From: Trochalopteron elliotii
Lineage: Eukaryota; Chordata; Aves; Passeriformes; Leiothrichidae
Length of the DNA stretch: 64,000 bases
Direction: 5' to 3'
NCBI GenBank assembly: GCA_024734555.1
Contig: JANPWX010000097.1
Coordinates: forward strand, 6,258,811-6,322,810
How positions within the stretch are numbered: the first letter of the stretch is position 1; every line of letters begins with the position of its first letter. Under the pieces are notes generated by a model. The model was not told the DNA's origin and ran no database searches. It worked only from the letters and a program-made list of their open reading frames with translations. Shown in pieces: positions 14,027-36,129 of this stretch. The translations under genes and the position numbers were made by a program.

Positions 14027-16845
14027 ATCTTATCTACTACTTTTAATACCAGTTTACTGCATAGCATTTCATTTTTCTCTCTGACTTACCCTATCTTTAC
14101 TTTTTGATTTACATTTCAGGAATTATTGAAAATAGCATCTCTTTGTTGCCCTGCTGTAAATGTTTCTGAGCATGTGCTGTCTCATATATTCAAGGAGTGC
14201 CTGTTACATGGCACCCAAGCCTTTGCTCTGTGGTGTTAATAAATTTGCTTTCTCCTTGATCTCATTGCAGAAAGGTAGAGTTACAAAAAGAGGTATTATA
14301 ACTCAAAATTTAGTTGAAAAGGGTGTTGCTGGTAAAAATCATGTGCAGCTTAGACTACTTGGTCATTTTTTTTTATTTCTGGCTGGAATGTTTGGGTAAC
14401 AATCCAAGGTAGAGTTTTACATTTGACCCTAACGTAATCTCCTTCAATTTTTAATCATTCAGAAACATAATATCTGGTTTTACTTACGTAAAAATAAAGA
14501 AGATGTTAGATAAATATCCTTATCCTATGTCATACTTACATGTGAATAAGTAAGCACATAGGATTTTCCTGCATTTCTGCATACCTAATCTAAGCTGTGG
14601 GTTTTGTTTTCAAATAGTTTTTGTGCATCTAAATATTTTGGGCTGTGCTTGCCCGGAGCAAAGCTCTAATGTAAGTATGAACTTCATTCTTGTTGGAAAA
14701 TAAAAAGTCTGAAAAATACTGAAGTAAACCCAAAAGTGCTAAATTGGCTCTTGCCCAACTTAACATTGCATGTATATGTGAGCCAGAAAAGACAATTTAA
14801 AGGGTTGGAAAAAAGAAACAAGGGGGATGCTGAGTAAACAGGGCAAACTGGTGATGGTAAAATGACTTCTCCCAGGTTAGCAGCCAGCAAGGGCCAGGAA
14901 GCTATGGAAGAGGCAGAAGGATGCTATAGTAAAGGTTGCTAGGCTACTCCAAGGTAAGCTCTTAGAGAGTGCTACTCAGCTATGCTGAGCATTTTTACTG
15001 CCCAGCTGCTAAGTAATGTGTGTGTATTATTGTTTGCCTGGCTACCAGCCGGAAAAGGAAGTTTGAACTGCTAAGAAATGTTGTCCCTTTGTAGGATGAA
15101 ACTTGGTCAGATGCCAGTTATTACCTTTTGCAAGACTGACTGTTTTTGGTTTCGGTCACATTGACTGACAAGGAATGTCAGGAATTCTGCTGAGCATGTT
15201 TGAAATAGAACAGCAAACAATAGGTCTTTGATTCAAGTATAAAAGTATAAAAACTTGCATGAATTTAACCTGTTCTGGTGATTCTCATTGGTGAGCTCTT
15301 GGTTTGTCTGTGCCATTTTGGCCTTCATTTCTTTTGCTCTGTTAAGAAGCTTATTGACAATGGAATGTGAGTTCTTTTCCTTTTATCTGGATTTGATGTA
15401 ATTTCTGAAATATTTGTAAGAGTTAATCTCTACCAATAAGAATTATTTCTTTCAATTGCAAGTGCAAGGTCATCAGTTTTTCTTCTGTAAGGGAGAATAA
15501 GTCTTCATCTGCTTTTTTTGTTAATGATTTTCCTGTACTGTATTTTGCTCTACATACAAGTAGAAAACAACGTTTATGGTTCTTACATGTAGTTTAATTT
15601 TTGGTCTTTTTCCCAGAAAATAATTTTAACAGAAAGTTAAAACTAACTTTGTTGCTCTCACCAACAGTGGCAGAGGAACTGAATATGGAATTAACATTAT
15701 GGTGTGTTAAAATGATTGCTTTCTATCTGTTGTCTCACTCCTTGTGAGCTCTAAGACAATTACCCTGTTCTCTTCTTGTAACACTGTTTCCTGAAGAGGT
15801 GCTACAACTCTGTCAATAATGTTGTCTCATGAACAAGTCAGACACTAGGATGCAACAGCAATAAAAAGGATAACTTACTCTTTAACATTCATGCAGATGC
15901 AGTGTGTATAACATAAAAGGGACTGGATCCCAGTCCAGTGGCCTGTTGCCAGTTGAGGACTCCCAAGGCAAAATAATTGCCCTGGCATATAGTTGCCCAA
16001 CTTTGTTCTGATTTGTGGCCCAGGGATTTCATGAAAATAAACTAAATTTTTTGATATAAATTCCCTGTATCAAGTTGACATCTCTGAATTTGTGGAGATG
16101 TTTTTTAAATCTATGTTAAATAATAATATTCACATACCCTGCCAAGAATTCCAAAGTTCAGAATCATGTTGCAAAGTTCACCTGTGTGTTGTGTGAACGA
16201 TTGGCACGTGTTTGATTCTCATCCCCTAATTTTACCCAGTGGTGTCCATTTCTTGTCGTGAGCAACTTTGAGCAATTATCATCTCCAGTTTTTTCTTTAA
16301 TGAGGCATTGTCATATAGATTTTTTTGTTTGCAGATGTTTCTTTTCCTAGGGGAAGGCTTCTTGTTTATTTACCATTCATTGTCGCTGTGGTTATGTTGT
16401 TTTGAGCACCCCACTTGTGTCCTTCCCCACGCCTCTTTCAGTTATTACATGCTTTCAGAGATGAGTAGGGGGCAGGATTGAGTGCACTACTAAGAGTGGA
16501 TTTTATACAGTGGCATAATGTATCCTGCTTTGCTTTATCAGTCTTTTATAAGAATTCTTAACATTTGGTTTTGGTTCACCACTGCTGCTGTTTTTATTGT
16601 GCCAGAATCTTGTTGCAAAGTGGATAATTTCCTGACAGCCTGTCATCATCTGGGATATTAGGATTCTGGGCTTTCTTAAATGATCTGATTTACTTTCCAT
16701 CTCCAGTGTATTTCTTGTGCTAATTCAATATATGCTCCTACAGTTGCATAAAGAGCTCATGACACTGTAGGTATTTCTTGGTTTTATAGCTTGGAATAGC
16801 TTAAAATTATAAAAAAAGTTTTTATGCATATAAAAATTGCAATAA

Positions 16846-27242
<10,397 letters not shown>

Positions 27243-27483
27243 GAGCTTCGATCACGAGAAGAGGAGTTGACAAGAGCAGCTCTTCAGCAGAAGTCTCAAG
27301 AAGAATTGCTGAAGCGCCGTGAGCAGCAGTTGGCAGAACGCGAGATTGATGTGCTGGAGCGCGAGCTGAACATCATGATATTCCAGTTAAACCAAGAGAA
27401 ACCCAACGTGAAGAAGAGGAAGGGCAAGTTCAAAAGAAGCCGGTTAAAACTCAAAGATGGACACAGAATTAGTTTGCCTTCAG
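27243..27483 (+). CDS. MAP3K21: MAP3K21 exon 5: leucine zipper, basic stretch, start of CRIB
   Basis: The exon starts in phase 0 after TTGTCTTCAG. It encodes [20 protein letters not shown], then [20 protein letters not shown], then [20 protein letters not shown] and [20 protein letters not shown]. The first 60 residues are a charged heptad-rich coiled coil, the dimerisation zipper of MLKs. A basic cluster ([15 protein letters not shown]) follows. The final ISLPS begins the CRIB motif, which binds GTP-loaded Rac/Cdc42 in this family. The exon ends with the first base of the Asp codon that continues CRIB in exon 6. The local sequence is more GC-rich than the introns around it. It is intact and very close to human MLK4. 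Confidence 0.97.
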
Positions 27484-29330
27484 GTTTGCAATTTTTTAGA
27501 AGTTCATTGTATATGTAATGATTAGATATGCCAACTTATTCAGTTCTTCCATGGTTCGTCTTTTCATTGTTGGCTCCTATTTTATTTTGTTGCCAAGTTC
27601 TTCTACGGTAATGCACAGAAGGGTTTGGTAAGAATTGCATAGCTCCCTCCCCACAAGGGAAAAGTTTCACATATCATATTCTCATGAAGTAGTCCTCATT
27701 TTGTCTGGAAGAGTGATTCACCTAGAAGTCCATCCCCTTTGGAGGGAAAGGTTACTAGCACCAGAGCCACATGATTTAATACTGGTTCAAAGTTCAGATA
27801 TTTGTTATCATTGTTTCTGTACAGAGAGAAAAGTACTTTTTAATACGTCAGGACTTTCTAATGTGATCAAATATCAGTGCTGTTTGCCCTAAAATTGCAA
27901 ATACCAAGCAGAAAAACAGTGCTTCGAGAGGACTAGGGGTATTAGGTCCAAACTGCACACTTATTCCAGTTGTGAGTACAACACAGCTGTTACAATCTTC
28001 AGTGCCTTGTTTCTTGCAAAAAAACATGTTAACAGCAGCAGCAGATGATTTCAGAATACAAATATGGTATAATTTGAATGTTAGAGCATTTCATTCCACC
28101 TATGAATGCATTAAAATGCCCCCTTTGCAAAGGAGGCGTATTTGTAGACAGTGAGGGTCTTTCAGTTCTCAGGGGCTGGTTTAGAGGCGCTTTTTCAATG
28201 TTGCTACCAGATAGCACTACACAAATTCATGGTTTCACCAATGATTGGAAAGCCTTCACATTATTATTTCAAATGCATTACCAGCATCCTGGGATCAGTC
28301 CTTTCTTTGGCTTCCAGGTCAAGTCTGTCAGTTTATTACAAATGCATTAAGAACTTGATGCTGTGTTAACACAAGTCTGACCAAATTCTAGCTGTCTGGT
28401 AGCTGGAAAGACAAAAAGGGGGCAGTAATATTTAGAGTACTATTTCAGCAGTAGTGAAACATTTTTTCCTTACTTTAAAAATAAGAGCAAATAAGATAAA
28501 AGCCACCCTACAGCCTCCAGGCAAACATGGTAGATTTATGGTTTTTAGTTAGATTTATGCTGGATTGCAAACTTCAATTGAATATTTGGTCCTTTGTTTC
28601 CAGTTCTGCTTATATTTAACTGGAAATACTGATAAAATAAATATTTTCATTCAGAGTAGTAGTTAGCTTCTTGTTATCAAGAACATCCAGATGAACTTGT
28701 CCTTGAGGCAGTTCTGTTCTAAGAATAGTGTACAATATAATTGCACTGATAATGAGTATTAGAGTGGCATATTAAGGTTAATTTCATAAATTTTTTCCTC
28801 CTCAATATTTGTTCTTTTTTTTCTACTTTGCTATAAACATTTGCGATTCTGTAGTTTACTGTCCCGATTTTCTAACATGAATAAATGTGGCTTTTCATTG
28901 GTAATGCTTTTTTTAATATTCTATACGAATTACATGTAAAAAAAAATAAAAAATCAGGCAAACCTCATTGCCATGAGTATTGATTCATTTGAGATGAAAT
29001 ATTGTGGAGTATTTTTTGTCCCCCATGTGCCAACCAACTTGTGGATGCGTTTCAGATCAGGTCCACTTGTACCAACTTGCTATTGTTCATGTTCTTGTAA
29101 GAGTATCACATGGAGGTGTGAAGTCCTGCCTGTTTGATTCAAAATCTTAATTGTTACACTTAAGAGTTCTTCAAAGTTTTTAATATGTGTATCTCTTAAC
29201 TGTATTAATAAATTGCATATAATGATGTCTAATTCATTATATAACTTTGTTTTAAGAAGTATAGCAGCATGTTCTTCTGAGAAGTTTTTTATTCAGAACA
29301 TTAAAACTTGTTTGTTTTGCTGTCTTACAG
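27484..29330 (+). other. MAP3K21: MAP3K21 intron 5
   Basis: A phase 1 GT-AG intron of 1.85 kb with acceptor TGTCTTACAG. It splits the CRIB motif between ISLPS and DFQHK. It is AT-rich unique sequence with no recognised repeats. Confidence 0.95.
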
Positions 29331-29453
29331 ATTTTCAGCACAAAATAACAGTGCAGGCATCCCCCAATCTGGATAAGAGGAGGAGTTTAAACAGTAACAG
29401 CTCTAGTCCATCAAGTAGCCCCACAATAATTCCTCGTCTTCGAGCTATACAAT
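29331..29453 (+). CDS. MAP3K21: MAP3K21 exon 6: CRIB motif completion
   Basis: The exon completes Asp and reads [20 protein letters not shown], then [20 protein letters not shown] and Q. Together with ISLPS from exon 5, this makes a CRIB-like motif (ISxP..FxHxxxV), the Rac/Cdc42-binding element of MLKs. A Ser/Pro-rich segment with several SP sites follows, as expected for a MAP3K regulated by proline-directed kinases. It ends in phase 1 at GTAAGT. Read through the donor, the frame adds only Cys-Lys-Ser-Pro-Leu-Ile before a stop at 29471-29473, so unspliced transcripts would encode a short form. Confidence 0.97.
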
Positions 29454-32400
29454 GTAAGTCTCCACTCATTTGATCAATAGAGAGTGTTCCAACATATTGA
29501 AATGTTGGTAGTTGTATCAGGTTCCAGGCAGATTTCTGTTTGATTTGCACATCCCTTGATTGGTTCTAACAGTTGCAACTTCTTTGAAAGGAGGGATATT
29601 CTTGCTAAAATGCTAAATAATTTTCAGTAATTCAAAATGATTGTGAATTCTTTAAATTGTATCTTTACTTAATTACTTTGAGAAGGAGTTTGTAAACTGG
29701 CTGGGATAAAACAATGACAAATCAAAATCTGTGACAAAAGGCAAAGCATCACATTTAGAACCCAAGTAAGATGGAAAACAAGTTTTTATTAGGTAATGGA
29801 GTTGATAAAGAAAAAGAAAGGCTCAGAGAGTAAGGGAGTCTTGTAATATGGAAAGATCAAAGAATGAGCCAATAATCCAACTTTCTTACGTCAAAAGAGA
29901 ATCAAGCTTTAAGCAGGCAAAACTCCAGAAGAAATCTTATTTTAGGTTTTTTGAAGATAGGAAAAAGAGACAAAAGAGTCTGTGGGTATATTTGTGGGTC
30001 TACATTCTTATGTGTACTGATAACAGAAGGGAAGGTACGTTCATACTCACATAGTGGAGGTATCAGGAGTACAATGTTATTACAATCATGTTATTACAGA
30101 GAAGTATGCATTTGTAATTGGGAATGACATATACACAGATAAAACTACAGGAATCACTGCTTGCATTTGTACTGTCTGATCTATTGTGCAAAGTAGATTG
30201 TCTAATTATCCATATTCAGAGAGGAATGCCTTAAACTTCTCTCTCTTTATGAAATCAGTGGAACCTGTTCCAGCTGATTGCTTATGGATGTTGCTTGCCT
30301 TCTCTTGCAACCACAGTCACCTGTGAGGGAGATTACTTCAGAATCTATCTTTGTCAGCTATAAATGAGGAGGAGGGGAAATCAGAATGCATGAGGATTTT
30401 TTCAATAATGTTCTGTAGCTAATCTGTAAAGATTGACTGAATTTTAGACCAGCCTGACACTTTGTTTAAAGTTTGGATAGAAATCAGATCTCTCATCTCC
30501 TTTGTAACACCTCTGCCTCATGAAATCTTCTTCATATTTAATGTCTAAAGGGAAGCAGTGATGTCTTCTCTGGCACTTCAGTATTTGTTTGAGGTGCAGT
30601 GGATACAGTTGGCAACGTTCTGGATAAAGGAGAGAGGTGGGCAAACTGTCTTGTTTTTCATAAGGGAAGTGTGAGGTGGAAAGAAAATCAACTGGAGTCC
30701 TTTTCAAATGTTAGCTGACAGAGTATCTGTGTTGTCAGTTGTTTCCTGTCCTCAAATTATGGTGGGTTTTTCTGGTTGGTTGGTTTGCTTTGCGTTTTGC
30801 AGAAACGTAAAGAAAGTTCGTACATAATTATGACATTTTACTAAGGAAAGCCTATCTCATTTTATCTTTAATTCTTCTTGCTCTGTGAGGAAATGCTTGA
30901 AAGTGAAGCAAATGTCAGGTATTGGTGTGGTTCTGAAAACTTTGAGTTTTCTGTGTTTGTTTTTTTAATTGCATAGCCTTGTGTAAGCTATTGCAGTGCC
31001 ACTCCTTGTATGTGTGCTAAGTGCCACTGAGGAGTTTTTTCTTTTTTTATTTGAGCAGGCATTTGTATTCATAGGGTTTGAACATGCAGGACAACATAAA
31101 GGCTCTCATTTAAAAGAAGTACAGGTCTGCTTCTGAGTTTGGATCCTTAGGTTTTTACCTAAAAGCTTATCAAATATCTCAGGGGTTTCTGGCTGAAACA
31201 ATTTAGCTTCCACACCCATCTGCACCTGTGCAAAATAAATTCCCTTTCCCACAGTAATGTTTTATCTTGATTTAACTTCAAAGTGTCTTTGTTTCAAGAT
31301 GACTTGCTCAAATACAGGTGATTTGAACAGGCACATATAACAACTGGTTACTTGACTGCTCTGCTTTGTCTTGAGCAAGTCTAGCTTCCAAATCTAAATG
31401 TTAAGTTAAAAGAAAAATCTAGTTAATTTCTTACCAAAAATAATTCTTCTGATTTTGAAAAGAGTTTTGGAGGGAGAAGGAAAACCACTAAGGTACATAT
31501 TCCATAGGAATGTGGTTGAAAATGACAGTGTAAGGTAGGGAAGTATAGTGCAATGCTACAGGATGAGCTTTGCTGGAGAGGTGTATTGTGAGGAAGGAGG
31601 AGAATCTGTACAGTGAAGGAACAGCAGAACCATGGACATGTAAGTGCACCCTCATTTATCATGATGTTGTAGCTGGCTACATTGTTTTTCTCCTAGGTCT
31701 CTCCATCATATTTGTATGCATGCCATCATGATACCAAGCTAATGCTTCAATTAGTTGGTGGCATGTGAAAATCTACCCTCCCAGGTTGGGTCCTAGAAAA
31801 AGGATCCTTTAAACCCTGGCATGAAAACCCATCATTAGAAGATGCTTAATGCCTTTATAGATCCAGGCTTTATGACCCAAAGATAAAAATATTAGGGAAA
31901 CAGTTCTGTTTTTGAAATCATTTTGACTAAGATCTCTGCTACGTTCTCTTAATTTTTCCTCAGTAATTCCAAAAACAGATACATACACAGCTAATGGCCG
32001 AAGAAACAGTGTGTATGTGTACCAGCAAGATGTAGATATCACAAGTGAATATGAACTTCCCTGTGGGGTTATGAAAAAAGGCAAGATTTCATTATGTTTC
32101 CTAGGTGCTGGTGCTGTTTAATTTATCAGCTGAGACAGTGACAGACTAAGCATTTAATGGAGGCTAGACATTTTCAAAGCATAACTGGTTTTGGTGTAGT
32201 GAGAAAGAAAATGTTAATCATGGTCACAACTGGAATATTCTGTTTCTTTTGATATCAGTTGTCCACAGAATATATTTTATTCATTGAACTTAAGTGCTCA
32301 GTCTAATTCACTTGTCTGAATTACCTAAATATAAGGTTCTCAGTTAAATGGAAAATGTGATTGCTTTGCTGCTTTATCTTTAATCTGGGTTTCTTGTCAG

Positions 32401-32623
32401 CTCATAAATTACTTTTCTTTCTTGCTCATCTTTTTTGGATCACTGAAGTTTGCGTGGTGCTTTCTTTAAAGGAAAAAAAAATCTCAATTTTTTTTCTACT
32501 CCAGTGTGTCAGTGTGTCAAAATGGTTTTGCAGTGCAGAAGATATTCTGTTGTGTCAAAATATTTTGGGTTTAGAAATAGTATTTATGTGTGTGGGTTTC
32601 GTGTTTTTAAATTCAATCTCCAG
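29454..32623 (+). other. MAP3K21: MAP3K21 intron 6 (contains a candidate cassette exon)
   Basis: A phase 1 GT-AG intron of 3.2 kb if exon 6 is joined directly to exon 7. It is AT-rich unique sequence, apart from the open block at 31964-32080, which is annotated separately as a candidate alternative exon. Confidence 0.9.
31964..32080 (+). CDS. MAP3K21: Candidate in-frame cassette exon of MAP3K21
   Basis: This 117-nt block follows a strong pyrimidine-rich acceptor ending in TTTTTCCTCAG and precedes AAAG|GCAAGA, which fits the consensus of the minor GC-type donor. It enters and leaves in phase 1, matching both exon 6 (ends in T) and exon 7 (starts TA). Inclusion therefore adds 39 codons without shifting the frame, and the junction residue in exon 7 becomes Val instead of Leu. 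The open frame contains NGRRNSVYVYQQDVDITSEY followed by ELPCGVMKK. It is rich in Tyr, Asp and Gln, unlike the surrounding intron. It would sit just after the CRIB/Ser-Pro segment. I recall no matching residues in human MLK4. The inference rests on splice signals, phase and composition only; there is no transcript evidence here. Confidence 0.55.
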
Positions 32624-32774
32624 TAACTTCAGATGAAAGCAACAGAACTTGGGGAAGGAGCACAACATATCACCAAGAAGAGTTTGAAGATGTGAAGAGA
32701 AGTTTTAAAAAGAAAGGTTGTACATGGGGGCCAAGTTCAGTTCAAACAAAGGATCGTGCAGATTGTAAGGACAA
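32624..32774 (+). CDS. MAP3K21: MAP3K21 exon 7: post-CRIB regulatory region
   Basis: The exon starts TA after CTCCAG, completing Leu with the T from exon 6. It reads LTSDESNRTWGRSTTYHQEE, then FEDVKRSFKKKGCTWGPSSV and QTKDRADCKD, with a split Lys codon at the end (phase 2, donor GTATGT). The pattern TSDESN.TWGR...EEFEDVKR.FKKKGCTWGP is the MLK4 signature just after the CRIB segment. In MLK1 the equivalent is TPGESSKTWGR. No catalytic role is known for this segment, which is charged and hydrophilic. The reading frame is intact. Confidence 0.96.
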
Positions 32775-33792
32775 GTATGTCTACTACATTTTGGTTTTTT
32801 GATAATACTAATGCATTCTTGGTAGTGGCATAGGTTGTGAGTGAAAAAAGTTCTGCTGTCTCTAGTTACAGCAAGAACTCCTACCTTTTAATTAATTTAG
32901 AAATTGCATTACTGATGAGTAGCTCCCCCACTTAGTCTTGAGGATAAAATACCTACTTATGTTAAAGTTTTATTGATTGTTAATTATTACCCTTTATCTC
33001 TGGTTCTTTGAGATTTGGAGCATACTGGGATGCTGAGCTACCAATGCATACCAGACATTCATGGCCTGTCTGTCTTGCCCTTCCTCACATTATTTTGAGG
33101 AATTGCAAGCATGGCCCCCACTGGGTGCTTCCAGTATGATTAAGTAAGACTGACTCATTTGGCATATGTGAGGCACAGTTCACACCAACAACATCCTTTA
33201 TGCTGACAGAGGGTGAAAGGGTTATGAAAATCAGCTGGACAGCTTTACTTACAGATTGTGTTTTCCAATGGCTCAAAACTAGACATAGTAAGAATTATTT
33301 TCTTTATTTCTTTAGTATATACAATTGTTTATAGTGCCTTTCTTTAGTTTTTTTGGTAGAGATATCCACTCAGTTACCCGTGTCAGGAGTTGGTTCCAGA
33401 TGATCAGTTGGAACTGGCTTTATATTATTTTTGTTTGTTCAAAAGTCACTCACTATGTTTAATAAACTTCCAGTATTCACATCATTTATTTGAGACAATG
33501 AAATAATTGTCCAGGTTTTCACAAACCTGTGTTGTTCAATAGGTAGCAAAGGCCCATTTTTCATTGGCTTGCTTTTTAGGCATGAAATTTTTGTCATAAA
33601 AAGAATACCTGACATTAAGGCGTGTTTACATTTATAATCATATGATTCAATGGTACTCCGTCTTCTTTTTACCTTTTGAAAGGTTTTCAAGTTATGTACT
33701 GTAGGTTTATAGTTTGAAAAGAAAAGTAATTTTCTCACAAAGTTTATGTCAGCATGGTATCTGTAATCTCAAAATAACTATTGTTATTGCAG
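32775..33792 (+). other. MAP3K21: MAP3K21 intron 7
   Basis: A phase 2 GT-AG intron of 1.0 kb, from GTATGT to TTATTGCAG. It is AT-rich unique sequence with no recognised element. Confidence 0.94.
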
Positions 33793-33887
33793 AGTAAGAC
33801 CCCTTTCAGATGGCAGCAACCCTTGGTCAACTGTTTTAATGAAAAATCAGAAGGGTGTTCCCTTAGCTTCACTATTTGTGGACCAAG
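33793..33887 (+). CDS. MAP3K21: MAP3K21 exon 8
   Basis: A short 95-nt exon. It completes Lys and reads VRPLSDGSNPWSTVLMKNQK followed by GVPLASLFVDQ, ending in phase 1 at GTAAGA. RPLSDG.SPWST.L.KNQK..PLASLFVDQ is recognisable MLK4 sequence, so the assignment is firm even though the exon has no named domain. The acceptor is GCAG followed by another AG two bases later (GCAGAG). The first AG is used because it keeps the split Lys codon and the frame. Confidence 0.95.
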
Positions 33888-35343
33888 GTAAGAGCTATTT
33901 TTGGAAAAGTGAAAGTAGCCATATAATAGTTGTAAGATTATCTCCAATGTTATCAACTGTATTGCTTGAATTCCTTAAAGGATTACGCAGATTGTTAGAG
34001 GAAAAATCATGCTGCCAACAGTTCCTCTGCAAAAAACCCCTGTATTTACATCATTAGTAACTGAGAAATACACATAGTCTGTGAACAGAACCATGAAGAG
34101 ATTTTTTTCCATGTTTTTGAGTTGCAGGCTACTCTGTATATGAGGTCTGCAGTCGCCAGTTTTTTGTTTCTTCTAAAAAGAACCTAAATCAGTAATTGTC
34201 TTGACATTTGAATAATCATTGATGACATTGTTATGAGGTCTGCACAGTTGTTGCAAAAATGCGTAGTTTTTTAAAAACCTGTAAGCACTGATAATGTTCC
34301 CAGATATAAAACCAGCGCCCTGTTTTTTGAATGAGACCTATTATCTAAATTTTCAAGACAGAAATGTAGATTTCAAATGTTAGTGTTTTAGACAACATGC
34401 TGCTATTTACAGGTAAATCACAAGGAAAAATGTACTTGGTCCCTTTAGGATCAGGAACATGATAGCTGCCTGTTGCTTTTTATGACCATTACTATAATGG
34501 GGCGCGACAATAAAATATTCATAATAATTTAAAAGTTTGCACCCCCTCCTTTTTTCTATACTGTGGATTCTCTTATCTGAGAAAATTAAGTTACCAGTGT
34601 CAGAGAAAAAGTCTTTGATATAACCTGGTGTCCGTACCAGCAGCTAGATTTATGCCATCTGGAAGAAGAAATAGTAAGCTGCTTGGACGCTGCTGGAAAA
34701 AGGCATTTTAATCTTCATGTGTAGTGGTAGGGGTATAAATCAAGGCTTCACAAATAGCAATTTTACAGATTTATTAGCTTACTACTATAACCCTGCACAC
34801 AAAGTTAACATACTTGAATTTCAAATACTTCTGCATTTATTCTCTAGCATTCAGTAGTTTATAATAGAATAACACATGCAAGTCAAATAATACCTCTTTT
34901 TATTTGTCATTAGGTGTAAGATATCAAATTTACTTTTTACTCCAGACCACCATGACCTAATGAATTAATTGGAAAAATTTCTAATAACTGACTGGATTTT
35001 GGAACTCAGCTGAGTTGAAAGTATTGTAAAGAATGTATTCCAGATATTATCTGCCAGTTTGTGTATAGTAAATTTCTTCTCTGTAATCCATACACCGAAA
35101 TATTTTCTATGTTATTTAAAAAGCATTATCAAAGTGTTGCAAATACCAAAAGGTTTAGGCGTAGGATGTGTTTCTGAAACTCAAAATGTGAGTCTGAGCT
35201 TCTGACTGCATCTAAATGTATTGTACAGTATCCTTCAAGGTTAATACTTGTGCATTTTAAAGGAAAGAATGATGTACATATGCAGACATGCAATAGCTAC
35301 ACGGTTGAATTGCAATCTTAAAGAATACTGTGATGTTTTACAG
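33888..35343 (+). other. MAP3K21: MAP3K21 intron 8
   Basis: A phase 1 GT-AG intron of 1.46 kb, with acceptor TGTTTTACAG. It is unique AT-rich sequence. The frame of exon 8 closes early in the intron. No hidden exon with suitable phase was noticed. Confidence 0.94.
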
Positions 35344-36129
35344 GTGCCTGTACTGATAAGAAACTTATCCCTGAAGGTTTGGATAGTAAAAGACCAAAGC
35401 CAATTAAGTTGCCCAATCAGGCCTATATTAATCTACCTCTTTGGAAAGATGATCAAGGAGAGAACACAGCTGAACATGAGAGTTTTGAAGAAGGCACCTC
35501 TGCTAGTTCTACAAATAGTACTCCTCAAATGACACCTACAAACAGTCTGAGCAGGACGCTGCACAAAAAGAAGACTGATTCAGTGCTGTATGGGTGTGCT
35601 GTCCTCCTTGCATCTGTTGCCCTGGGCTTAGATATCAGAGAGCTGAACAAATCACAAGGTCCAGATGAGCTCTTGCCTAAAGATGAGAGGAAGAAGCGTG
35701 ATGGAATATTTCAGCGTGCTTCAAAATTCCGCAGGAGTGCCAGCCCTACACGACTGCAGTCCAAGAAAGAGGAAACCAGTATTCCATCCCTAAATCCAGC
35801 TGCAGATACTGTGAATCTTCTCTCTATGCCCTCCATTTCCACAAAATGCCTACTTCAACCTGATAGTGAAGATGCTTTTGTAAGCACTGTGGTTGGTGAT
35901 TGTGGTCAATGTAGTTCCAGTGACAACTTTTCATCTCAAACTCCTGAAAGTAAGAGAGAGCAAAGGATACAGCTGACTCCTAACACAGTTTCAACACGAT
36001 TGAAAAATCAACCTTTTAGTCTTGGTTTGAAACAAGAGTCTCAAAATGTGCCAAAAGATTCCTCCACAAAGTTAAATATGTTGGGTCACAGACGAACCTT
36101 ATCAGATGGGAACCATTTTCAGACCACAG
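35344..36129 (+). CDS. MAP3K21: MAP3K21 exon 9: large Ser/Thr-rich C-terminal exon
   Basis: At 786 nt this is the longest exon in the window. After completing Gly (GGT) it reads ACTDKKLIPEGL..., then a conserved block IKLPNQAYINLPLWKDD. Next come MTPTNSLSRTLHKKKTDSVL and YGCAVLLASVALGLDIREL, a short hydrophobic stretch conserved in MLK1 and MLK4. It continues with KKRDGIFQRASKFRRSASPT (basic, with phosphorylatable Ser), SISTKCLLQPDSEDAF, and near the end GHRRTLSDGN, a possible 14-3-3-like or basophilic kinase site. It ends in phase 1 at GTAGGT. Conserved islands alternate with Ser/Thr/Gln-rich sequence that matches human MLK4 poorly, which is normal for the disordered tail of this family. Confidence 0.97.

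Noticed and set aside
33793..34057. Apparent longer coding region running from exon 8 into intron 8 (a 72-codon open frame from 33839 to 34057).
   Set aside because: Exon 8 in its own frame ends cleanly at GTAAGA after FVDQ, where human MLK4 also continues from the next exon; the extension is intronic and unlike protein.
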